Shown one piece after another: positions 25,979 to 34,460 of a DNA stretch of 64,000 nucleotides. Position numbers and translations under genes: made by a program. The notes beneath the pieces were generated by a model. That model had not been told where the DNA came from. It did no database searches and was given only the letters and a program-made list of their open reading frames with translations. Within the stretch, counting starts at the first letter, position 1. Each line of letters opens with the position of its first letter. Source of the DNA: Myxococcales bacterium (GTDB taxonomy: Bacteria; Myxococcota_A; UBA9160; UBA4427). Where the stretch lies: contig DUBZ01000070.1 of NCBI GenBank assembly GCA_012960035.1, forward strand, positions 216,823 through 280,822, in the 5' to 3' direction.

Positions 25979-26023
25979 TGTCAAAAAATGTCAGCGGGGA
26001 CGAAATTTGTCACCAGAAAGTCA
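25979..26023 (-). promoter_or_regulatory. Phased TGAC(A) repeats upstream of the sigma factor gene
   Basis: On the minus strand TGACA occurs at 25979-25983, 25989-25993 and 26008-26012, and TGACT at 26019-26023, with steps of 10, 19 and 11 bases, i.e. roughly one face of the helix. The first is part of TTGACA, a consensus -35 hexamer, although no good -10 follows at 17 bases. The array could be an operator or overlapping promoters for the ECF gene. Confidence 0.35.
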
Positions 26024-26139
26024 CCGCGCGAGCTGTGGGCTGGACTTGGCGCAGGGAAAACCTGTTGTTCTACAAAGGGATAGCAGTGAATTTGCTACCG
26101 CAGCGCATGCGAGTCGTGGCTAGATGAATCTCGCTGGAT

Positions 26140-26973
26140 TCAGCTGATCTCGGCTTTGCGGGCCCGTTCGAAGACGAGTTTTGCCGCTTCGCGAACCCCG
26201 CCCGCCGCAAGCGACTGGGGGTTGGCCTGGCCGAGTGCCCGGCCGGTGAGGATCGCCCGGTAGACGTCGAGGTCCTCGATAATGAGGCCGTAGCTCGCCA
26301 CGCTGAGCCCGAGTCGCTGTTCCACACTCTGGGCCAGGGCCCCAAAGGCCTCCTCGGCCTCCCGTTGACCGGAGGCGCCGTAGATCGTGACGCCGATTTC
26401 GCCTCCGGGGTTTTCACCCAAGACCCATGCCGCCAGGGCATAGGTATCGGCGAGGCTGCGGGAATCGGTGGCGCTAAAAAGCAGAACCCAATCGAGGAGC
26501 TCACTGGCGTCTTCTGCGCCGCGCAGCCATGCCGGCGGGACCCGCACGAGAACCACACCTCCACCGTCAGCGTCGTCAGCGCGGGTCTCCGACAGCTCGA
26601 CCGCGGCGCTAAATAGGGACGAAAGGCTGTCCGCTCGGGAAGTCTGCACCCGCGCACCTTGGGACGGAACAGAGGAACACAGAAAGAGGCGCTTCGAGTT
26701 GGGGGTCGACGGGGTCAGGATGGTGGCGTCGCCACCTAGCGAGGCGATGTGATCGGCTATGCCCGAAACAAGGGACGCGCAAACGATCTGTTGATCCGAA
26801 ATCGGAACCGCAACGATGGGAAGCGCGTTCGGTCGTGCTTCCGACACGCGGTGAGTGCGGGACGCATCGACTTCGGCGGAGGTCGGCCTAAGGACTGACG
26901 CCGGGGTGTCGGCGGCGTCCGGGGTGAGTTCCGGCATGAAGTAGTGAAGCACGTCAGCTAGGTCGCGAGGCAC
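26140..26973 (-). CDS. MinD/FlhG-like protein without Walker motifs
   Basis: A 277-residue protein, start GTG 26973 with GGGAGG 12 bases upstream. After MPRDLADVLHYFMPEL and a linker, residues 51-90 follow the first strand-loop-helix of ParA/MinD ATPases, but the P-loop is PISDQQIVCASL (57-68) with no GKT, and the Walker B strand GVVLVRVPP lacks its Asp. The C-terminal half matches MinD/FlhG closely: FSATDSRSLADTYALAAWVL, GVTIYGASGQREAEEAF, SYGLIIEDLDVYRAILTGR and NPQSLAAGGVREAAKLV. It appears to be a non-ATP-binding paralogue. The ParA-CBM48 gene ends 25 bp upstream, so a complex between the two is a natural hypothesis. Confidence 0.78.
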   Translation of the reverse strand: MPRDLADVLHYFMPELTPDAADTPASVLRPTSAEVDASRTHRVSEARPNALPIVAVPISDQQIVCASLVSGIADHIASLGGDATILTPSTPNSKRLFLCSSVPSQGARVQTSRADSLSSLFSAAVELSETRADDADGGGVVLVRVPPAWLRGAEDASELLDWVLLFSATDSRSLADTYALAAWVLGENPGGEIGVTIYGASGQREAEEAFGALAQSVEQRLGLSVASYGLIIEDLDVYRAILTGRALGQANPQSLAAGGVREAAKLVFERARKAEIS

Positions 26974-26998
26974 GGTGCTTGTTGACCTCCCAGCCGGT

Positions 26999-28084
26999 CT
27001 ATCGAACGACCAGCACCGAATTCTCTTGGCCGGTCGAAGTAGGGACCCAGTCAGCGTTGTTGGGATCGCGCGACCATTCACCGTCCACCACGTAGCGGTA
27101 GTGATAGGTGCCGGGCGGCAGCTGCAGAATCTTGGTCCAGATGCGGGTTTCGCCCTCGGACTCGATGATCGATCGCACGCCCTTGTCCGGGATCCAGCCG
27201 TTGAAATCGCCTGCGATACGAACTTCGCCCGCCTCGGCATCGCGGTAGCGGACGACGACTTCGCGTGCGGAGATCTGCTGCGTTTTTTCGTTCGGGATGT
27301 CGTTGCGAAGCGTCGTAGGCGGGCTGGCATCCAACTCAATTGCGAACGCCGCGTAGTCGCGGGCTCCATTCGCCGAAGGCGCATACTTCGAAATGGGCAC
27401 TCCGCTGTGTGCGGCCTCGCGAAGTTTGACGTTGAGCCGAATCACACTGTCGAAACAGAGGTCCTTGAACAGCTCCCGCACCTCGCCGAGGGTCCGACGG
27501 GCGTAGCGGGTGCGTCCGTCGTAGAGCGTGGGGAGGATACGTACGGAGAGGTCGTGGCCGATACGGTCCGAGAGAAGGGCCACAGTCTCCAGTAGTTTTT
27601 GCACGCCGTCGACGGCGAAGAAACTCATCTCGAGGGGGATCACGACCTCGCTCGCAGCGCGCAGGGCGTTAAATGTGAGCAGGCCGACGTTCGGGGGACA
27701 ATCGATCAGCACGTAGTCGTAGTGCGAGGTCAGGCCATCCAGTGCGGCTGCGAGGCGTTCGGTTCGTTCTTCATGCCGCTCGCTCGCGAGTTTTTGTTCG
27801 AGCGCGGAAAGAACGATGCTGGATGGAGCGAGGTCGAGGTTTGAAGAAACGTTGAGGATGACATCTTCAATTCGTCTCGCGCCGGGAGGTTCTACGAGAA
27901 TTTCGTAGAGGTTCTGATCGAGTTCTTCCGGGTCGATCCCCAACGCGAGTGTTGCGTGGGCTTGTGGGTCGAGGTCGACGACCAAAACACTAGAGCCATC
28001 TGCCGCGAGTGCACCGCCCAAGTTGACGGTGCTCGTAGTTTTCCCGCAACCACCCTTCTGATTGACGATCGCAATGACGCGCAT
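26999..28084 (-). CDS. ParA-type ATPase fused to a CBM48 glycogen-binding domain
   Basis: A 361-residue fusion. Residues 1-250 are a complete ParA/Soj ATPase: KGGCGKTT (10-17), DLDPQAHATLALG (37-49), the Walker B strand YVLIDCPPNVGLLT (124-137) and LPTLYDGRTRYAR. Residues about 272-361 form an AMPK-beta/CBM48 carbohydrate-binding domain: VRIAGDFNGWIPD, RIWTKILQLPPGTYHYRYV and VDGEWSRDPNN, with the expected tryptophans (297, 316, 338) and a late Asn355. ParA proteins position cargo along nucleoid or membrane; CBM48 binds alpha-glucans such as glycogen. No parB or parS is nearby. GGGGGGT precedes the ATG. Confidence 0.93.
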   Translation of the reverse strand: MRVIAIVNQKGGCGKTTSTVNLGGALAADGSSVLVVDLDPQAHATLALGIDPEELDQNLYEILVEPPGARRIEDVILNVSSNLDLAPSSIVLSALEQKLASERHEERTERLAAALDGLTSHYDYVLIDCPPNVGLLTFNALRAASEVVIPLEMSFFAVDGVQKLLETVALLSDRIGHDLSVRILPTLYDGRTRYARRTLGEVRELFKDLCFDSVIRLNVKLREAAHSGVPISKYAPSANGARDYAAFAIELDASPPTTLRNDIPNEKTQQISAREVVVRYRDAEAGEVRIAGDFNGWIPDKGVRSIIESEGETRIWTKILQLPPGTYHYRYVVDGEWSRDPNNADWVPTSTGQENSVLVVR

Positions 28085-28304
28085 GGCGTTACCCCCCGGT
28101 GCGGCGACACCTTCATTCGCCGACTGATACCACGCTCTGAACTGAGACTGGCGGATGCGGTACGCACCTCGTTGGCCTCGGCTCCTTCAGTCTCGCGCAT
28201 CCCCGTATGTCGGGACGTTGGAGACTGGTTCTCGCTATTCAGTTTTGGCCCCTCGTCGGCTGCGCTGATGGCATCAGCCGCTCTAGGGACTTCGTCGTCT
28301 CGCT

Positions 28305-28841
28305 TTACGCTGTCTTGGTCCAACTCGTAGCAGGCCGTGCAGGACGGGCGCGGCGAGTGGGTTGAACGCGGGTTTCGGTCTTCCAGTTGTCGACTTCGCG
28401 CTTGAACTGGGAAACTTCGAAGATCCATTCTTGGCCCGAAACGGCCTCAAACGCGGTGTTTTCGAGGAATACAAGGACGACCTCGCCGGTCGCAACGAGG
28501 ACGAGTTCGGATAGCGGGCGCTTGATATTCGGCAGGATGTCGCGAAGGGCGCGAATACTCGATCGAATGCGTTGAACCGAGACACCGGCGTCGATCAAGC
28601 GCTTGGTGGCTTTTAGCGCGACCAAGTCTTCGAAGGTGTATCGGTGGTGTCCGCCGACGGTCTTCACGGACGGAATCACGAGGTTGGTCTGCGCCCAATA
28701 CTGGAGCTGCCGCCGCGAGATGCCAAGAATCTGGACCACTTCTTTTGTGCGAAACAGATCGTTTGCCGGGGCGGGACTTTTGTCCGTTGCGGCGTTGGTT
28801 GTGGTCACTAGGGGGGTGGTTTGGGCGTTGGGGTTGTCCAT
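28305..28841 (-). CDS. MerR-family transcriptional regulator
   Basis: A 178-residue regulator. After a 28-residue disordered leader comes the winged helix-turn-helix (LFRTKEVVQILGISRRQLQY to GGHHRYTFEDLVAL, about 29-75) and the dimerisation helix (LIDAGVSVQRIRSSIRAL). The C-terminal part (VVLVFLENTAFEAVSGQEWI) is not a known metal- or drug-binding domain. ATG 28841 is chosen over a GTG six codons upstream because AGAGGA lies eight bases before it. It precedes parA-CBM48 on the same strand by 220 bp. Confidence 0.9.
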   Translation of the reverse strand: MDNPNAQTTPLVTTTNAATDKSPAPANDLFRTKEVVQILGISRRQLQYWAQTNLVIPSVKTVGGHHRYTFEDLVALKATKRLIDAGVSVQRIRSSIRALRDILPNIKRPLSELVLVATGEVVLVFLENTAFEAVSGQEWIFEVSQFKREVDNWKTETRVQPTRRARPARPATSWTKTA

Positions 28842-29424
28842 CAAGTTTTCCTCTGTCACTGATTCGTTTCAGTTTTCAGCTTGGTTGTCTTGCAGTCTGC
28901 TTGTGCTGGCTTGTGTTGATAAAAGGAGTCCAAGCCCTGTCGGTTCTTCTCTCGTAATTTTCGGGTCGATCTTTGGCTGACTCAGTTGTGTGTTGCGCGT
29001 TCTGTTGATCGTTTGTTTCGTTGTCGCCGCTGCGTCGTCGAATAAAAAACCTGCGATGCAGCCAAGGAATTTCAAATGTCGTTTGTTTCGTCCGATGAGT
29101 CGGTTTCTGCTTTCCGATTTGCGCCGTAGAAACCGTGTTCTCGAACTCAAATACAAAGTTGGCTACCCGCGAAAGCCGAGTGCAGTTCGAAGCCAACCCA
29201 TTTATTATGCGAAATGTAGCGGTTGCGGGAAACCAAGCGATCAATTTCAGGTTTTTTCACCAGTCGTTGCCGGTTTAACTTCGAATTCTTTTGTGCGGAT
29301 CCTCCCCTGGAACGACTCCCGCATTGTACTCAGAAAGGCGCAAAACATGGGTTGAAAAGTGGAGAAGGGGCCGGGAAAATCAACACAGAGAAGTGGTGAG
29401 CGGTTTGAGGTAGCGTGCGCACCC
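28842..29424. other. Non-coding region between divergent genes, AT-richer than its surroundings
   Basis: 583 bp between merR (minus) and the 2-phosphoglycerate-kinase-like gene (plus). Base composition is visibly less GC-rich than flanking genes, with T-runs on the plus strand. CGTTTGTTTCGT occurs twice (around 29009 and 29080). Open frames across it lack ribosome sites and protein-like composition. It must contain the merR and kinase promoters; I cannot place them. Confidence 0.6.
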
Positions 29425-30630
29425 ATGACAGAGAGCGACTACAAAATCATTTCCCCGGGGGACGCCCAGGGAGACCGCATTTGGGTCGAAGATGACAGCG
29501 GCCGTCGACCGTTCATGCGCGGAATCATGGTTCATTCCCTGATGGCGCGCGGTGTCAGTTTCGACGAAGCCTTTGGGACAGCGAACATCGTCAAGGAGCG
29601 CGCCCAGGCGCGGGGCGTCGTGCCGCGTACCGAATTGGCGAAGTGGATCAGTGAAATCCTTTCGAGCGACGTACTCAGCGAGCATCAGCCGCCCATTCCT
29701 CTGCCTGCCGGTGTCACCGTGGGTGGGGCCGACGAAACGAATCCGTTTTCGAAGGGTCAGCTCGCCCAGTCATTGCTGGCTGCGTCCGTTGACCCCAGCG
29801 ACGCGTTCGATGTGGCGCGTGAGATTGAGATCGACCTGCTTCGGCAAGGTCGCCGCCGCGTTGGGCGCCAAGAACTTCGCCGCGCTGCGTACGAAAAGAT
29901 GTTGGGTCGTTTTGGGGACCGGACTGCTTCGCGATATCTGATCTGGCGCGAATTTCAGGAGCCAGAAAAACCAGTCATCATCTTGCTCGGCGGAAGCAGT
30001 GGCGTTGGCAAAACATCCTTGGCCCTCGAAGTCGCTCGACGCCTCGGCATCAGCCGCGTGCTCTCAACGGACTCCATTCGGCAGGTCATGCGCCTGACAC
30101 TTTCTCCCGAACTCATGCCCTCGATCCACACTTCGTCCTTCGAGGCCCACCGATCCATTGCCAACGCGACCGGGCAAACTGAAGCAGCGGAGAGCGACGT
30201 CGTCGACGGCTTCATGAACCAGGCCTCGCTGGTTTCGGTCGGCGTTCGCGCCATGATCGAAAGGGCGATCGAAGAGAGTACGAGCATGGTCCTCGACGGC
30301 GTTTCGCTGGTTCCCGGCTTGATCGACCTGAACGCCTTCGCCGAAGACGCTCATGTCATCTATCTCGTCGTGGCGCGCCTCGACGAAGACAGCTTTCGCA
30401 ACCACTTCATTGCGCGCGGTAAGCGTCAGCTACACCGAAATGCGAGCCGCTACGTCGAGAATCTGGACGGTATTCTGAAAATCCAGGAGCAGTTTCTCGA
30501 ACTCGCCGACCACTACGACATCCCGATTGTGGACAACGTGACGATCGATACATCGGTCATGCTCGTGATCCGTCACGTCGTGGAAACACTGCGCAAGTCC
30601 GGTAACTTCGCCGAGGTCGACCAGCTTTAG
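29425..30630 (+). CDS. 2-phosphoglycerate-kinase-like P-loop protein with ATP-cone-like repeats
   Basis: A 401-residue protein. Two ATP-cone-like helical units occupy the N-terminal 160 residues (VEDDSGRRPFMRGIMVHSLM at 21-40 and PFSKGQLAQSLLAASVDPSD at 107-126). A P-loop kinase domain follows with GGSSGVGKTS (189-198) and VLSTDSIRQVMR. This is the layout of archaeal 2-phosphoglycerate kinase, the first enzyme of cyclic 2,3-diphosphoglycerate synthesis, and of bacterial homologues of unknown substrate. No cyclic-DPG synthetase is in the window. A 53-bp gap separates it from the AAA+ gene. ATG 29425 is preferred; a longer frame from 29359 looks non-coding. Confidence 0.8.
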   Translation: MTESDYKIISPGDAQGDRIWVEDDSGRRPFMRGIMVHSLMARGVSFDEAFGTANIVKERAQARGVVPRTELAKWISEILSSDVLSEHQPPIPLPAGVTVGGADETNPFSKGQLAQSLLAASVDPSDAFDVAREIEIDLLRQGRRRVGRQELRRAAYEKMLGRFGDRTASRYLIWREFQEPEKPVIILLGGSSGVGKTSLALEVARRLGISRVLSTDSIRQVMRLTLSPELMPSIHTSSFEAHRSIANATGQTEAAESDVVDGFMNQASLVSVGVRAMIERAIEESTSMVLDGVSLVPGLIDLNAFAEDAHVIYLVVARLDEDSFRNHFIARGKRQLHRNASRYVENLDGILKIQEQFLELADHYDIPIVDNVTIDTSVMLVIRHVVETLRKSGNFAEVDQL

Positions 30631-30683
30631 CGCCACTCCGTCCGGGGTGAGCGTCTCGCACCTTCTGCCTCGGAGAATCCCCC

Positions 30684-32111
30684 ATGTCCGAAAGTACGCC
30701 CCCCACCATCACGCGGTTGGGCGCGCTCCGCGACGCCGGTTACGGCCAGCGGACCCTGCGCGAAGAACTTCGAGCGAACCTCGAAAGTTTTATGCGTGAA
30801 GGTCGTCCGATTTTTTCTGGCATCGTGGGCTACGAAGAAACGGTGATCCCGGCGCTCGAAAATGCGCTGCTGTGTGGCCACGACATGATCTTCTTGGGCG
30901 AACGCGGTCAGGCCAAGACGCGGATGATTCGTTCGATCATCGGGCTGTTAGATGAATGGATCCCCGAGATCGCAGGAAGCGAGATCCACGACGATCCCTT
31001 CGACCCGGTTTCCGCCTTCGGCCGCGAAGTTTTCGCGCGCGATGGAGATGACACGGAAATCAACTGGTTGCACCGCGAAGATCGCTATGGCGAAAAGTTG
31101 GCGACGCCAGACACCGCGATCGCTGACTTGATCGGTGACGTGGATCCGATCAAGGTCGCCGAAGGGCATCACCTCAGCGACGAGTACACGCTGCACTTTG
31201 GTCTCTTGCCGCGGACGCATCGTGGGATCTTCTGCATCAACGAACTGCCGGACCTCACCGAAAAGGTGCAAGTCGGTTTGTTCAACGTTATGGAAGAACG
31301 CGACATTCAGGTAAAGGGGTATCGGGTTCGATTGCCCATCGACGTGCTCGTCGTTGCGAGCGCGAATCCCGAGGACTACACGAGTCGCGGCCGAATTATT
31401 ACGCCGCTGAAGGATCGCTACGCGGCGCAGATTCGCACGCATTATCCGCGCTATCGCGACCTCGAAATTGAAGTCGCGAATCAAGAGGCCAAGCTTCCAA
31501 CGCTCGAAGGCACGACGGTGTATGTCCCGGAATACATGCAGGAGATCGTCGCCGAGCTGACCTTTCAGGCGCGCAGCAGTGCAGACATCAGCCAAGCTTC
31601 GGGGGTGTCGGTGCGCATGACGATCGCCAACTTCGAAACCCTCGTCGCAAACGCGCAACGCCGAGCGCTGGCGCTAAACGAGAGCGAAGCCGTCCCGCGC
31701 ATTACTGACCTGCCGGCACTCTTGGCATCCAGCCGCGGCAAAATCGAACTCGAATACGCCGGCGCGGAACGCACCGAAGACGAAGTCATCCACGACTTAA
31801 TTCAGCGCGCCGTGCGCGTGGTTTACGAAGAGCAGGTGGGCGAAGAAGACGTGAAGAGTGTCGTCGAAGCTTTTGATCAGGGTTGGCAGGTCGAAGTCGC
31901 GGCGTCACTGCCCTCGAGTGGCTACCTCGACGGCTTGGATGAGATTACCGGCCTTCGCGATTTGGCCGTAAAACTATCTGGCGGCAAATCGGACGCGCAG
32001 TTGGCTTCTGCGATCGAGTTTGTCCTCGAAGGTCTCCACCTCGCAAATCGACTCAACAAGGACGAGATCGAGGGCGCCACGCGCTACGGCAAATTGCGGT
32101 CCGCAGCTTGA
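30684..32111 (+). CDS. MoxR/BchI-type AAA+ ATPase
   Basis: A 475-residue AAA+ protein of the magnesium-chelatase I/MoxR clade. The Walker A loop is GERGQAKT (72-79); LPRTHRGIFCINELPDL contains the Walker B-like pre-sensor segment; VVASANPEDYTSRGRII is sensor 1; a C-terminal helical lid follows. It should act as a chaperone motor for the VWA partner encoded next, with which it overlaps by TTGA. No bacteriochlorophyll or cobalamin genes are present, so a chelatase role is unlikely. Similar AAA-VWA pairs occur in mycobacteria (Rv0958/Rv0959, from memory). GGAG precedes the ATG by nine bases. Confidence 0.88.
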   Translation: MSESTPPTITRLGALRDAGYGQRTLREELRANLESFMREGRPIFSGIVGYEETVIPALENALLCGHDMIFLGERGQAKTRMIRSIIGLLDEWIPEIAGSEIHDDPFDPVSAFGREVFARDGDDTEINWLHREDRYGEKLATPDTAIADLIGDVDPIKVAEGHHLSDEYTLHFGLLPRTHRGIFCINELPDLTEKVQVGLFNVMEERDIQVKGYRVRLPIDVLVVASANPEDYTSRGRIITPLKDRYAAQIRTHYPRYRDLEIEVANQEAKLPTLEGTTVYVPEYMQEIVAELTFQARSSADISQASGVSVRMTIANFETLVANAQRRALALNESEAVPRITDLPALLASSRGKIELEYAGAERTEDEVIHDLIQRAVRVVYEEQVGEEDVKSVVEAFDQGWQVEVAASLPSSGYLDGLDEITGLRDLAVKLSGGKSDAQLASAIEFVLEGLHLANRLNKDEIEGATRYGKLRSAA

Positions 32112-33733
32112 AGTCGTTTCGCTACAGCCGCTGGGACGGAACCCGCAAGGAGTTCAGTCTCGACACCAAGAGTGCGCTCGATGCGTTGAGCGAACTCATG
32201 ATGGAAGGGCTGAGTGCGCAAGAAGCGCTGGAATGGATGCAGCGCATGGGGTTCGAACTCGCAGGTCTCAACATGCGTGTGATGGGTCTCGACGAACTCA
32301 TGCACGAGCTCCGCGAGACACTGCGCGGTCTGTATAACCAATATTCCCTCGATGAAGCGCTCCCCGAAATGGAAGCGCGCTTTGAAGAGATCTTGAATCG
32401 CGAACAGCAAACGCTTCAAGATCGACACGGCTTCGAGTCCGCCGCGATGAACGGCTTCATGGACCGCCGGCACGACGAAGCCACAAAGCGAAGTGATCGC
32501 ATCGAACGCTTTCGGGACTATGGTTTTGAAGACGAGCAAGCCGCTCGGGACTTCGCGGAACTCTTGGCCGAACTCGACGCGCTCAAGCAACTCGAAGACT
32601 TCATGGAAGAGCGGGGCGAACGCTTCCGTGGGACCGAATCTGCGGACTACGACGAAGCCCAAGAACTCCGCGAACAGATCCAAGCCCTGGAAAAAATGAT
32701 GCAGCAACTGGAATCGGGAGACCTAGAAGGAATCTCGGGCGAGGAGCTGGCGGAACTTCTGGGCGACAACGCCGCCGAGTCCTTCATCATGATTCGTGGC
32801 CTCGAATCGCAAATGCGCGATGCCGGTTTAATGAGAGGGGAGGGGGACGACCTCGAACTCACGCCGCGGGCGATTCGGCAGATGGGCGCGAGCGCATTGG
32901 CCGACGTGTACGGCATGTTGAAGCGCGACCACGCTGGCGAACACGATTCGAAAGACCGAGGCATCGCGCTCCCGCGTCCCGACGAGACCCGCCCTTGGGA
33001 ATACGGCGACTCCCTCGACATCGACATCGTGAAGACCGTGATGAACGGCGTAAAACGACGCGCGAAAGAGGGCGGTGCCACGGCGCAGTCCAGGGTTTCC
33101 CTTTCCGTTGACGACTTCGAAGTTCGCGAGACGGACTGCATCACCCAAACCACAACCATCTTGCTGCTCGACCTGAGCTGGTCGATGTCTTGGGCGGGCC
33201 GCTTCCCGGCAGCAAAGCGCGTGGCGATGGCCCTCGATCATCTGATTCGGACACGATATCCCCGGGACCATTTTGCCGTGGTGGGTTTCTCGACGACGGC
33301 ACGCGAGATCCCGATCGGCGAACTCCCGGAAGTCTGCTGGGACATGGGCGACCCCTTCACGAACCTCCAGCAGGGGCTCATGGTTGCCGAAGACTTGATC
33401 CGCAAGAAGCCGTGTTCTTCCCCGCAGATCCTGGTGATCACCGACGGCCAGCCTACGGCCTACTTGGACGAGGGCGAGTTGCGCGTCGAATGGCCCAACG
33501 GCATGGGTGGCGTCTCTCCCCATGCGGTCGCAGAAACGCTAAACCAAGTGCGCCGGGTCACCCGGCGTGGCATCACCATCAATACGTTTATGCTCGACGA
33601 CGCCCCTGAACTGGTCGGCTTCGTAGAGCGAATGACCCAGATCAATCATGGCAGGGCGTTTTATACTGCGCCGAGCCAGCTCGGGTCGTTCATGATGGTC
33701 GACTACGTTTCGCAACGTCGGCGTCAGCGCTGA
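32108..33733 (+). CDS. VWA-domain protein, partner of the AAA+ ATPase
   Basis: A 541-residue protein with a long, acidic, mostly helical N-terminal part (coiled-coil-like near 150-210: EERGERFR, ELREQIQALEKMMQQLESG) and a C-terminal von Willebrand A domain. The MIDAS metal site DLSWS (Asp355, Ser357, Ser359) is intact, with FSTT and ITDGQP supplying the remaining contacts. Such proteins work with MoxR ATPases in assembling or activating other enzymes. The start is TTG within the stop of the AAA+ gene, so translation is coupled. The client is unknown. Confidence 0.87.
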   Translation: MKSFRYSRWDGTRKEFSLDTKSALDALSELMMEGLSAQEALEWMQRMGFELAGLNMRVMGLDELMHELRETLRGLYNQYSLDEALPEMEARFEEILNREQQTLQDRHGFESAAMNGFMDRRHDEATKRSDRIERFRDYGFEDEQAARDFAELLAELDALKQLEDFMEERGERFRGTESADYDEAQELREQIQALEKMMQQLESGDLEGISGEELAELLGDNAAESFIMIRGLESQMRDAGLMRGEGDDLELTPRAIRQMGASALADVYGMLKRDHAGEHDSKDRGIALPRPDETRPWEYGDSLDIDIVKTVMNGVKRRAKEGGATAQSRVSLSVDDFEVRETDCITQTTTILLLDLSWSMSWAGRFPAAKRVAMALDHLIRTRYPRDHFAVVGFSTTAREIPIGELPEVCWDMGDPFTNLQQGLMVAEDLIRKKPCSSPQILVITDGQPTAYLDEGELRVEWPNGMGGVSPHAVAETLNQVRRVTRRGITINTFMLDDAPELVGFVERMTQINHGRAFYTAPSQLGSFMMVDYVSQRRRQR

Positions 33734-33770
33734 ACGCGCCTCGCTCGAATCCAAAGAAAGCGCACCCAAC

Positions 33771-34460
33771 ATGTCCCGCAGCTTGAAATACGACATCCCC
33801 GGCGTCGACTGGCGTCGCAGCATGGCGGACGCCTACGAGTTCGGCATCCACTCGCTATTTGAACCCGACTACACGGCACCTTTTCCGCTCGTTGTCGAAA
33901 TTGGTTTTGGGCGGGGTGAGTTCTTATTGGAGTTGGCGGCCAAGTCCCCCGACGTTGCGTTCTTCGGCGTCGAAGTGTCTTGGAAGCGCGTGCTGAAGAT
34001 GGCGCGCAAGGTCGCCAGGGCGGAACTCGGAAACGTTCGCCTCGTGGCGGGACGCGGCGAAGCGATCCTGCAAGATTGTCTGCCCGAGCAAAGCGTGCAG
34101 GAAATCTGGGTGAACTTTTCGGACCCATGGCCGAAGGCCGCGCATGCGCATCGCCGTATTTTCCAGCCGCCGTTCATTCATCGCGCGGCACAAGTGCTCG
34201 AACCTGCCGGCGTGCTGAAGATCGCGACGGACGATCCAATTTACGCAGTGCAGATCGACGAAGTCTTGTCCGGCGAACCGCTCCTGCACAATGTCCATGC
34301 GCCGGCGCCATGCATTGGCGAAGATCCGGCACGCATCGAAACGTCGTACGAACAAGACTGGCGCACCGAAGGGCGCACGATCCATTTCTTCGACTACGTT
34401 CCCCAAAACGTTCCCCAAAACGTGCCACGAAAGGCCGCCGGCGCAGCGTCCGAATCATGA
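33771..34460 (+). CDS. trmB: TrmB, tRNA (guanine46-N7)-methyltransferase
   Basis: Methylates G46 in the variable loop of tRNA. The 229-residue protein has the SAM-binding motif VEIGFGRGEFLLELA (42-56), GVEVSWKRVLKMAR and the catalytic-site signature FSDPWPK (116-122), all standard. The C-terminus ends in an NVPQNVPQNVPRK repeat encoded by a 12-bp duplication, a likely harmless extension. It overlaps rlmN by ATGA, pairing two RNA methyltransferases in one message. Confidence 0.95.
   Translation: MSRSLKYDIPGVDWRRSMADAYEFGIHSLFEPDYTAPFPLVVEIGFGRGEFLLELAAKSPDVAFFGVEVSWKRVLKMARKVARAELGNVRLVAGRGEAILQDCLPEQSVQEIWVNFSDPWPKAAHAHRRIFQPPFIHRAAQVLEPAGVLKIATDDPIYAVQIDEVLSGEPLLHNVHAPAPCIGEDPARIETSYEQDWRTEGRTIHFFDYVPQNVPQNVPRKAAGAASES
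34397..34420. repeat. 12-bp direct duplication at the trmB 3' end
   Basis: CGTTCCCCAAAA is repeated back to back at 34397-34408 and 34409-34420, followed by a partial third copy (CGTGCC). It keeps the frame and adds NVPQ units to the TrmB tail. Confidence 0.9.

Noticed and set aside
27892..28428. Minus-strand frame spanning the merR-parA gap, with an acidic, disordered-looking translation
   Set aside because: It overlaps both genes in another frame and has no ribosome site. A frameshifted extension of MerR is possible but cannot be supported without orthologues.
28990..29355. 121-residue plus-strand frame in the spacer before the kinase gene
   Set aside because: No ribosome site, no domain, and unusual residue content; treated as non-coding.
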